Shown: piece after piece, positions 1 to 6,193 of the stretch
Numbering within the stretch: position 1 is the stretch's first letter
How the letters are laid out: the number at the start of each line of letters is the position of its first letter
NCBI GenBank assembly: GCA_038116745.1
Contig: JAYODW010000052.1
Location: 1-30,011 of the forward strand
Source of the DNA: JAYODW01 sp038116745
Lineage (GTDB): Bacteria; Pseudomonadota; Gammaproteobacteria; Ga0077536
Direction of reading: 5' to 3'
DNA: 30,011 bases
The notes under the pieces: model-generated
Told to the model about the DNA's origin: nothing
Database searches by the model: none
What the model saw: the letters and a program-made list of their open reading frames with translations, nothing else
Made by a program: the position numbers and the translations under genes

Positions 1-28
1 CGGCGCGGCGCGGGCTCGCATAGCAGCT

Positions 29-66
29 AATGTTTAAGCATATCCTTATATAATATATATAATTAC
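29..66. other. AT-rich block at the left edge
   Basis: A stretch of about 38 bases is almost entirely A and T (runs of TATATAAT and ATATATAATTA) inside otherwise GC-rich DNA. It could be a promoter, a DNA-bending or protein-binding site, or simply foreign DNA in the accessory segment. No gene starting from it is visible. The rest of 1-224 shows no convincing gene. Confidence 0.4.
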
Positions 67-224
67 AGAGCTCCGGCATTATCAAAGGACCCGGGATGTT
101 GATTTGCACCGAAATCTGCCCCATCAGTTGCATTGGATTTTGACCCGCCAAACGGGCAACGAAGCCACTCGGGTCCTTGAGCTTGCCGGGTCAGATGTTC
201 AGTGCAACTTATCGAAAAACCGGA

Positions 225-764
225 TCAATTAGGCGCGCAATTCAACACGTCATCACACTTCACCACCGCTCCGCGCCACGGCGGATTCTTCAGCAGGTCC
301 TGTGCCATCACGCCCACCTAGTTCTTGTCTGACCACAGGTACTTGAAGAAGTGGATCTTCGGCCCGTTGGCCAGAATTGCCAGCCGATGAATCTGGCGTT
401 TGAGACGAGAATCACTGGGCCTCGCTTGGGCGTCGTTGCTGGCGTTTCATGCCACATCAGCGTTCGCGGCGGCAGGCGCGGTTTCGGTGGCCACTGACGC
501 GCCTGCGGCGGTCCTGTCGGCGGGTTTGTCCGAGGCTGGGGTTTCAGCACGAGCGCTCTTGTCCGAACGATAGCGTTAGGCCTCGGCGATCGTGCCAGCT
601 GCCCCCTCGACAGGATTGCTGGACTTCAACACCAAGGCATCCACACCAATCAGCGCAAGTACGCCGCTGGCCACAATGGACCGACGCGGCGCTTTATCCC
701 GACAAATCAGAAGATCGAAACCGCGCGGAGGTGGCGCGGTGTCATCCTGTTTGAAATGACTTTT
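225..764 (-). pseudogene. Decayed ORF with Peptidase_S74-like (intramolecular chaperone) motif
   Basis: One minus-strand frame reads as coherent protein from 764 to the stop at 225-227, but it is broken by three in-frame stops (576-578, 447-449, 318-320). The N-terminal part has a hydrophobic segment (RRSIVASGVLALIGVDALVL), then an Ala/Thr/Pro/Glu-rich stretch. The C-terminal part contains SDSRLKRQIHRLAILANG, then IHFFKYLWSDKN, a stop, and VGVMAQDLL. This order (SD.RLK, a hydrophobic NG turn, a F.YLWSD strand, GVMAQ) is the recognisable pattern of the S74 chaperone domain found at the C-terminus of tail-fibre-like and some alphaproteobacterial proteins. No start codon opens the frame, since a TAG lies at 765-767. 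I call it a gene remnant by motif recognition only; the parent protein is unknown. It lies inside the putative integrated element. Confidence 0.5.
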
Positions 765-923
765 CTACCGGCCGCTGGATCGAAAGCCACTCATCATGTC
801 TCTTTGGCCATCCTTAAATATTTTGACTATGGGGGAGGAGTCCGCGAGAGTGCGTGAGGATGTGCCGCGCCACCCAGTCCGCTTACCGGCGGGTGGCACC
901 TTCAATCTTCGAGTACACAAGAA

Positions 924-1814
924 ATGGCAAGAGAACTTCGCTTCAGCGTCATACCGAAAGTTGCCCACCCATGGTTCGAAGAGGTGAACCAAGGCGCCAG
1001 GACCCAGGCTGCCCTCCTCGGCCGTCAATTGGGTGTCGAGGTGGTTATCGACTACCAGCCGCCGCCCGTTGCCGGCGTCGACGAGCAGCAAGCAATTCTG
1101 GAGAGGGTCCGCAGCAGCAGGCCCCATGGCATCGCTGTCGATCCAGTGGATACGGTAGGGCACATGCCGGTTGTCAGCCGCATTCGGAACGAGGGCATTC
1201 CGGTCGTTCTCTTCGACTCGCCTTCGCCAGAACCGGGCATCACCAGCATCGGCAACGATTTTTCCATGCAAGGACAGATTGCGGCCGAGCGCCTCGTCGA
1301 GTTGATCGGCGGTGTGGGCAAGGTGGCGGTGATGCAGGGATATCCCACGGCGCCTAACCATGAGAAGCGATACGAAGCCCAAAGGGCCGTTTTGGAAAAG
1401 CATCCGCGTATCACGATCGTTGACGGCGGCATTGACAACGACGACATTGAAACAGCTCGCCAACAGGCTTCGGCCGTTCTCGAAGCGCATCCGGACCTGA
1501 GCGGCTACTTGTGCTGCGACGCGTCCGGTCCGATCGGAATTGCCGCCGCCATCAAGCAGGCGGGCAAGGTCGGTCGAGTGAAAGTAGTCGGCATGGATGG
1601 CATCCAGCCCATCCTCGAGGCAATCAAGGAAGGCGTGATCGACTCTTCTTCGGCGACAAATCCGCGCATGCAAGGCGCCATGTCGATCCTCATGCTATGG
1701 CAAGCATCGCTAGGCGTGCCGCTGCCCAGGGTCATCGACACGGGCATCGACGTGATCACGCAGGAAAACGTGGATCACTATGTTCCCTGTCATCGGGTCA
1801 ACACCCTGCGTTAA
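924..1814 (+). CDS. Orphan sugar-binding-type (Peripla_BP_4) protein without signal peptide
   Basis: This 296-residue protein has the two-lobed periplasmic sugar-binding fold of the ribose/galactose ABC family. The first strand, RFSVIPKVAHPWFEEVNQGA, starts at residue 6. It is followed by GVDEQQAILERV, GIAVDPVD, IPVVLFDSP (hinge side), SIGNDFSMQGQIAAERL, and in the second lobe VAVMQGYP and VVGMDGIQPILEAIKEG. In exported relatives a 20-30 residue signal peptide precedes the first strand. Here the frame has a stop at 855-857 and no alternative start before ATG 924, so the product should stay in the cytoplasm unless the 5' end was lost. Ribosome-binding support is weak. No permease, ATPase or regulator of a sugar system is adjacent. 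It may be the stranded remnant of a transporter operon on the integrated element, or a cytoplasmic ligand sensor. The family call is firm; the function is not. Confidence 0.8.
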   Translation: MARELRFSVIPKVAHPWFEEVNQGARTQAALLGRQLGVEVVIDYQPPPVAGVDEQQAILERVRSSRPHGIAVDPVDTVGHMPVVSRIRNEGIPVVLFDSPSPEPGITSIGNDFSMQGQIAAERLVELIGGVGKVAVMQGYPTAPNHEKRYEAQRAVLEKHPRITIVDGGIDNDDIETARQQASAVLEAHPDLSGYLCCDASGPIGIAAAIKQAGKVGRVKVVGMDGIQPILEAIKEGVIDSSSATNPRMQGAMSILMLWQASLGVPLPRVIDTGIDVITQENVDHYVPCHRVNTLR

Positions 1815-1926
1815 GGCATCCTTAATCCAGGCGTGGCGGAGATCGTAGGCAGCTACGACGACGTTAAAGCGGCGGCGACAAGGGAGTTGGAAGACTAACT
1901 GGACGAAATATTGGTAATCAGCGCCC

Positions 1927-1947
1927 ATGGGACACTGATGGGACACT
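1927..1947 (+). repeat. Tandem ATGGGACACT direct repeat (possible integrase arm sites)
   Basis: ATGGGACACT occurs at 1927-1936 and again at 1938-1947, a period of 11 bases, about one helical turn. The pair lies roughly 115 bases inside the putative attachment site at 2061-2107. Short direct repeats at this distance are typical of arm-type binding sites for tyrosine recombinases, so this is a candidate arm site. That role is inferred from position and spacing only. Confidence 0.4.
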
Positions 1948-2060
1948 TGACCACAACAAGACACGAGGAACGCTCACAAACCACCGCAGGGAAAGCTTCT
2001 CAGTCAGCTGTTTTTATTGTCGTAATTCGTTGCGGTTTGTCGCCAATTTTCGACTTTCTA

Positions 2061-2107
2061 GGACTCTGACTCCGCCAGTCTAGGTTCGAATCCTAGTGCC
2101 CCAGCCA
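2061..2107 (+). tRNA. tRNA-Gln(CTG) 3' fragment, attR-like attachment site
   Basis: The 47 bases match the 3' part of a glutamine tRNA: anticodon loop CTCTGAC (2064-2070, anticodon CTG), 3' anticodon strand TCCGC, a short variable loop, a perfect T-arm (CTAGG 2080-2084, TTCGAAT, CCTAG 2092-2096), acceptor strand TGCCCCA (2097-2103), discriminator G and encoded CCA. The 5' half is absent: there is no D-arm and no 5' acceptor strand upstream, and the anticodon stem keeps only three pairs (2061-2063) before mismatches begin at 2060. This is what remains at the distal end when an element integrates into the anticodon-to-3'-end part of a tRNA gene. It is not a functional tRNA. The native terminator directly downstream supports the reading that the element lies to the left. 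Confidence 0.8.
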
Positions 2108-2113
2108 AATGTT

Positions 2114-2143
2114 AAAAAAGCGGGCCGTAAGGCCCGTTTTTTT
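2114..2143 (+). terminator. Intrinsic terminator after the tRNA-Gln fragment
   Basis: CGGGCC (2121-2126), loop GTAA, GGCCCG (2131-2136), then seven T. An A-run (2114-2119) precedes the hairpin, so it could also act on the minus strand. It sits 13 bases past the CCA of the tRNA fragment and is probably the original terminator of the intact tRNA-Gln gene. Confidence 0.85.
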
Positions 2144-2501
2144 GCACCCGTGGGAGACAACCTCGGCCCGGCCTTGGAACACTCGAACGATCCCAGATAG
2201 CCGACCTGCCTCTAAGGTCCTGCAGCTGTTCGCCATGGCCGCGTAATGGATCACATCGAGCTGGGGAACAGACAGCCTGCACCAGCGGAGCAGCACGAGA
2301 TAGCCCCCGACTGCACATCAGGGCAACAAGGCTTTGCTCTGCTTGAGTTCCATAGCATCAGGCGCTCGGAATCATCTCGACATGACCTCAGCGCCCGCAT
2401 CATTCGGCACCGCAGCCTGACTGCGGCACCGTGAACCCTCGTTCGCTAAGACCCACAGCACGCAGGCCCGTGACACTCAGCCCGCCGCAGCCGCGCTGCG
2501 G
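2144..2501. other. Intergenic stretch with two GC hairpins, no gene seen
   Basis: This 358-base gap between the tRNA fragment and the end of rhlE holds no convincing reading frame on either strand. Two GC-rich hairpins are visible: CCGCAG(CCTGA)CTGCGG at 2410-2426 and GCCGCAGC(CGC)GCTGCGGC at 2484-2502, which share the CCGCAG arm. Neither is followed by a T-run. Confidence 0.5.
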
Positions 2502-2502
2502 C
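2484..2502 (-). terminator. Hairpin at the 3' end of rhlE (no U-tract)
   Basis: A perfect 8-bp stem with a 3-base loop directly abuts the rhlE stop codon on the minus strand. The lack of a T-run on the exit side makes classical intrinsic termination doubtful. It may protect the 3' end of the transcript. Confidence 0.35.
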
Positions 2503-3827
2503 TAACGAGCCTCCTGGAAACCGCTGCGGATTCGACGTCGCGGACGCCGGCGGCGTCGCGGTTTCTGTGGGTCTCCCGCGTTTGGCGCGCCAGCGAGCGC
2601 CGAGCCCGCTCCAGATCGGCCCTCTACCCGGACGCTGTCTTTACGTAGCTCATGCGATTGCGTTTGCTGTGACATCGCAACTTCCGCAACCGGGGCCGGA
2701 AACTCCGGCAGTGGCACCACCGGCAGCTGACGTTTCAGCAGCCGTTCAATATCGCGCAGGAACGCCACTTCATCCTGTCCGACCAGCGACACCGCCTGAC
2801 CACTCTCACCGGCGCGCCCGGTGCGTCCGATGCGGTGCACGTAGTCCTCCGGGACGTTAGGCAGCTCGTAGTTCACGACATGCGGCAGTCCGTCTATATC
2901 CAGCCCGCGCGCAGCAATATCCGTTGCCACCAGCGTCTGGATAACGCCAGCTTTGAAATCAGCCAGCGCGCGTGTCCGGGCGCTCTGGCTTTTATTGCCA
3001 TGGATCGCGGCGGCTCCGACACCGCTACGGTTCAGCTGTTCGCTCAGGCGATTGGCCCCATGCTTGGTGCGCGTGAACACCAACACCTGAGACCACTGAT
3101 GTTCAACAATCAGATGAACCAGTAGCGCGCGCTTGGCGTTCTTCTCAACCCGATAAACCTGCTGCGTCACGCGTTCGGCAGCACTGTTCCGTCGCGCCAC
3201 TTCGATCAGCGCGGGGTCATGGAGCAGGCTGTCGGCCAGGCGCTTGATGTCATCGGAGTAGGTCGCTGAGAAGAGCAGGTTCTGGCGCCGCCCTGGTAAC
3301 AGTGCAAGCACCTTGCGGATGTCCCGGATGAAGCCCATATCCAGCATGCGGTCCGCTTCGTCCAGCACCAGGATCTCAACGCGGGACAGATCAACCGTTC
3401 CCTGCGCCGCGTGATCAAGCAGGCGGCCAGGGGTCGCGACCAGAATATCGACGCCCCGGCGCAGGCTCTGCTTCTGCGGTTCAAAGCCAACGCCGCCGAA
3501 CACCACCACCGTGCGCAGTCGACCGTGGGCACCGTAGGTTGCAAAGCTGTCGGCAACCTGTGCTGCAAGTTCGCGGGTCGGCGTCAGCACAAGCGTTCGC
3601 GGGGCGTGGTCCGGGCGCTGATCAGATTTGGTCTCAGACAGCAGCTGCAGAATCGGTAAAGCAAACGCCGCTGTCTTGCCGGTGCCGGTCTGGGCCCCGG
3701 CGAGTACGTCACGACCCTTGAGAACCATCGGAATAGCCTGCACCTGGATCGGTGTCGGGCGGGTATAGGACTGCGCAGCAACCGCGCGCAACAAATCGGC
3801 CGCAAGGCCGAGTTCGGAAAATTGCAT
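2502..3827 (-). CDS. rhlE: DEAD-box ATP-dependent RNA helicase, RhlE type
   Basis: An RNA-unwinding ATPase of 441 residues. The motifs appear in order: F/Q motif (FSELGL, then PTPIQ near residue 25), Walker A AQTGTGKT (45-52), PTRELA (83-88), GG (111-112), TPGRLLD, DEAD (156-159), SAT (187-189), a helicase-C domain with ATDIAARGLD (about 301-310), and HRIGRTGR (331-338). The tail is very basic (KPRRRRRPRRR), as is usual in RhlE proteins, where it helps RNA binding. I chose ATG at 3825-3827 because GGAG lies 8 bases upstream and the family N-terminus begins MxFxxLGL. The frame stays open for 78 more codons upstream, but that stretch looks non-coding. The family acts in ribosome maturation and RNA turnover. 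The gene is monocistronic here. Confidence 0.95.
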   Translation of the reverse strand: MQFSELGLAADLLRAVAAQSYTRPTPIQVQAIPMVLKGRDVLAGAQTGTGKTAAFALPILQLLSETKSDQRPDHAPRTLVLTPTRELAAQVADSFATYGAHGRLRTVVVFGGVGFEPQKQSLRRGVDILVATPGRLLDHAAQGTVDLSRVEILVLDEADRMLDMGFIRDIRKVLALLPGRRQNLLFSATYSDDIKRLADSLLHDPALIEVARRNSAAERVTQQVYRVEKNAKRALLVHLIVEHQWSQVLVFTRTKHGANRLSEQLNRSGVGAAAIHGNKSQSARTRALADFKAGVIQTLVATDIAARGLDIDGLPHVVNYELPNVPEDYVHRIGRTGRAGESGQAVSLVGQDEVAFLRDIERLLKRQLPVVPLPEFPAPVAEVAMSQQTQSHELRKDSVRVEGRSGAGSALAGAPNAGDPQKPRRRRRPRRRIRSGFQEAR

Positions 3828-4202
3828 GTAAAGCTCCGCTCCCCGCAATCTCGGCGTTGCGCCGATCCGGTCAGGGCGGGAAGTCAAAAGGTGATAAAAA
3901 TCGAGGAGAGAAATCCGGAGGGGATAACGGCCGCGAGGCCTGCACACCGACCGGGTGGTGCGCGGCGCCGCGAGTATAGTCGGGATGAAGGCAAGTTGAC
4001 AGGCACAGTGCCAACCTCGCGTTCCGTTTTCGTCCTGTTGGAAGCTTTCGCGCGACGACACGAGTGCTAACCTGTCGGCCCTGGCCGGTCACGTCCCAGC
4101 CGCAGGCCGCCATAGTTGAACCGGTAGTCGTACCGAACCGCGGGTCGCCTAAGAGGGAATCACGTGACGCACGGGCCCGTTTATCTGCTCAAGGAGTGCA
4201 GC
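3828..4202. other. Divergent intergenic region, rhlE / metallophosphoesterase
   Basis: About 375 bases separate the divergent starts at 3827 and 4203. There are no credible genes. The region contains a minus-strand TATACT (3973-3978) that could be the -10 of rhlE, a plus-strand TTGACA (3996-4001) without a matching -10, and the AAGGAG that sets the start at 4203. Both promoters probably lie here. Confidence 0.45.
4191..4196 (+). promoter_or_regulatory. Shine-Dalgarno AAGGAG fixing the start at GTG 4203
   Basis: A near-consensus AAGGAG with 6 bases before GTG 4203 favours that start over ATG 4164, which would add 13 residues ahead of the first conserved strand RILLVSDLH. Confidence 0.75.
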
Positions 4203-4952
4203 GTGCGCATTCTGCTGGTCTCAGATCTTCACTACAGCCTGCCGCAGTTCGACTGGGTGGTTCAGGTCGCCCCGAACTACGATCTGATCGCAATCGCCGG
4301 CGACTCGCTCGATATCAGCTCTCCGGTCGCGCTCGATGCGCAGACCGTTGTCGTGCTGCGCTACCTCTCTTTGCTGCAGCAGACAAGCACAGTGGTCGTG
4401 TGTTCCGGTAACCACGACCTGACCGGGCCCGCATCGAATGGAGAGCAGAGCGCGCTGTGGTTAGAACAGGCCAGACAGGCCGGTGTCCCCTGCGACGGAG
4501 ACTCGCTGCGCGTCGGCGACGCGCTGGTCACCATCTGCCCGTGGTGGGACGGACCTTTGAGCCAGGCGGAAACCATCAAACAGCTCAACGAGGCAGCAGC
4601 CACACGTGGGTCACCCTGGGTCTGGCTATATCACTGGCCGCCGATGGATTCACCCACCTGCTGGACCGGCCGCAGGCACTATGGCGACACAGACGTCGGC
4701 GGCTGGATCGCCGAGCACTGTCCTGATTTCGTGCTTACCGGACATGTGCACGAGCCACCGTTCAAGCCCGCGGGAAACTGGGCCGATCGCCTCGGCCGCA
4801 CCTGGGTCTTCAATGCTGGGCGGCAGATCGGGCCAGTGCCTGCGCATATCGAGATCGATCTCGACGCAGGTACCGCACATTGGTACTCGCTGATGGGTTC
4901 GGAATCGCTGCAACTTGATACCGAGGTCGCCCCCGCGCGAACGGTTTTCTAG
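4203..4952 (+). CDS. Calcineurin-like metallophosphoesterase
   Basis: This 249-residue protein carries the dinuclear-metal phosphoesterase motifs: DLH (D8, H10), GD (D34), GNHD (69-72), YHWPP around the fourth metal-ligand histidine, and GHVH near the end. The family hydrolyses phosphomonoesters or diesters, but the substrate cannot be read from the sequence. There is no signal peptide, so it is cytoplasmic. It starts at GTG after a strong ribosome-binding site. It stands alone on the plus strand, divergent from rhlE and convergent with the gene ending at 4974. A second, unrelated-looking phosphoesterase lies at 17830. Confidence 0.85.
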   Translation: MRILLVSDLHYSLPQFDWVVQVAPNYDLIAIAGDSLDISSPVALDAQTVVVLRYLSLLQQTSTVVVCSGNHDLTGPASNGEQSALWLEQARQAGVPCDGDSLRVGDALVTICPWWDGPLSQAETIKQLNEAAATRGSPWVWLYHWPPMDSPTCWTGRRHYGDTDVGGWIAEHCPDFVLTGHVHEPPFKPAGNWADRLGRTWVFNAGRQIGPVPAHIEIDLDAGTAHWYSLMGSESLQLDTEVAPARTVF

Positions 4953-4973
4953 ACGGCGCTCTGGGCCACCGCC

Positions 4974-5456
4974 TCAGTACTCCGGATCGGGTTCGCGCCG
5001 GGAGCCGGGCTGCGCCGCGGGTGCCCTGCGCTCGCTGAGCTCACGCAGCACATCCGGCACCATCGACAGCCCAGGCGCATCGCCATACTGGTTTTTGAGA
5101 TCAGCCAGATAGTCCGTCACAAAAGTCAGACGCTCAGCCAGGGTGGTGGCAATAGGCATCAGCAGCGCCGGTGTCTGCTCAAGGAAATGCGCGCCGTTTG
5201 CAGCGTGACGCGCGACGACCCTGGTTGCCGCCCTGACCGTTGCGCTGTAAGGACGACCGAGCAGCAGCGAGATCTCTCCAATCAGTGCGCCAGGACGTTC
5301 AATCGTTGAAATCAGCGTGCCGTTCCGCAGGATCTCAAGCGTTCCGCTCTCCAGCACCCAGAGACCACCGGCCGCGCCCCCTTCCTCTACCAGCAGCGCG
5401 TCATGAGCGTACTCAATGCGCGGCAGTGAGGCTGTCAAAGATAGGGTCAGGTCCAC
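4974..5456 (-). CDS. Cyclic-nucleotide-binding-domain protein lacking a DNA-binding domain
   Basis: This 160-residue protein is a single Crp-like beta-barrel domain. It shows LLVEEGGAAGGLWVLESGTLEILRNG, then the phosphate-binding-cassette region GALIGEISLLLGRPYSATVRA (residues 56-76). The conserved Glu is present (E61), but the Arg that normally contacts the cyclic phosphate (PRxAT) is replaced by Tyr (Y70, PYSAT), so canonical cNMP binding is doubtful. No helix-turn-helix follows. The C-terminal half is helical and ends in a Pro/Arg-rich tail. The start is GTG at 5454-5456 with a weak ribosome-binding site, and the frame stays open upstream without a better start. It could be a sensory or scaffolding domain acting on a partner. 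The target is unknown. Confidence 0.75.
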   Translation of the reverse strand: MDLTLSLTASLPRIEYAHDALLVEEGGAAGGLWVLESGTLEILRNGTLISTIERPGALIGEISLLLGRPYSATVRAATRVVARHAANGAHFLEQTPALLMPIATTLAERLTFVTDYLADLKNQYGDAPGLSMVPDVLRELSERRAPAAQPGSRREPDPEY

Positions 5457-5666
5457 AGGTGTGATTCCGTATTCAGCGGCAGAAGACTCTATGCAGTCCT
5501 GCGACCGCTGTCGAGCAGGCTGTTCCCCCGACCGTTTCCACGCTGCCCCGAACCGCGCACATCGACTGCGGCGCCGGCAGTGCCCGCTCTGGAGCGCTGT
5601 AGCCGCGGGACCCGGCTGCTACCATCCACATTCACCCTGCGTGTTTGCGCGATTACTGGAGAAACC

Positions 5667-5882
5667 GTGAAAGAGTACAAGGTCGTGATTTACCAGGAAG
5701 GCATGCTTGGCTCATTGCTGCTCGGGCAATCAAAGGTCAATCCCGTCCGTTTTTCCGACTTTCTCAACGCCAACGCCGCCGAGGGCTGGCGTGTCCGAAC
5801 GATGGAAAAAGACCAGCGACGGATGCTGCTGTTTTTTTCTCGAGAGGCCTACGTTGTCATCCTCGAACGGGACCGAGCATGA
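5667..5882 (+). CDS. DUF4177-like small protein
   Basis: This 71-residue protein reads KEYKVVIYQEG at the start, FLNANAAEGWRVRTME in the middle and YVVILERDRA at the end. That is the beta-alpha-beta pattern of the DUF4177 family (Y.V...; LN..A.EGW.V; ..ILER). The start is GTG 5667 with GGAG at 5658-5661; an upstream ATG at 5580 would add a non-conserved, Arg-rich leader. Its stop overlaps the start of the next gene (ATGA), so the two are translationally coupled. The molecular function of the family is not known. Confidence 0.75.
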   Translation: MKEYKVVIYQEGMLGSLLLGQSKVNPVRFSDFLNANAAEGWRVRTMEKDQRRMLLFFSREAYVVILERDRA

Positions 5883-6091
5883 GAACAGCCGCCTATGTTG
5901 CGATTGCCGTGATCCTGAGCTGGACCGGCCTGGCCATTGCCCAGCTCTGGTTTCAACCCGTATCCAGTGCCCTGTTCCTCAAACTCACGATTACCGCGGG
6001 TCTGACCCTGGCTGCCAGCGTGGTCGCGGGACTGATCTACCGGGAGTACGGCGCAGAAAAATCTCTGCGCGACCAGAAATACATCGACTGA
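5879..6091 (+). CDS. Small two-helix membrane protein coupled to the DUF4177-like gene
   Basis: This 70-residue protein has two predicted membrane helices: residues about 4-22 (AAYVAIAVILSWTGLAIAQ) and about 33-51 (LTITAGLTLAASVVAGLIY). A short charged tail follows (REYGAEKSLRDQKYID). The ATG shares ATGA with the stop of the upstream gene. I do not recognise a family. Coupling with the upstream gene suggests the two work together at the inner membrane. Confidence 0.65.
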   Translation: MRTAAYVAIAVILSWTGLAIAQLWFQPVSSALFLKLTITAGLTLAASVVAGLIYREYGAEKSLRDQKYID

Positions 6092-6171
6092 CGAGTTCCC
6101 TTTCGCATTCTCGGCATTCTTCCGTCAGCGGCACTGCGAGCTGGGAAAACGCCCATAGCGCCTGACTCAAG

Positions 6172-6193
6172 ACCGGTAGCGTTCCGGTTTCAA
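6172..6193. terminator. Weak hairpin between convergent genes
   Basis: ACCGG (6172-6176), a 7-base loop and CCGGT (6184-6188) are followed on the plus strand by only TT. It lies between the plus-strand membrane-protein gene and the minus-strand peptidase, where a shared terminator would be expected. The stem is short. Confidence 0.3.

Noticed and set aside
765..1673. Minus-strand ORF of 302 codons opposite the sugar-binding gene
   Set aside because: It is antisense to a protein with clear family motifs, and its own translation is rich in Arg and His with no domain pattern.
3828..4061. 78-residue N-terminal extension of RhlE
   Set aside because: No family similarity and no ribosome-binding site; ATG 3827 has both.
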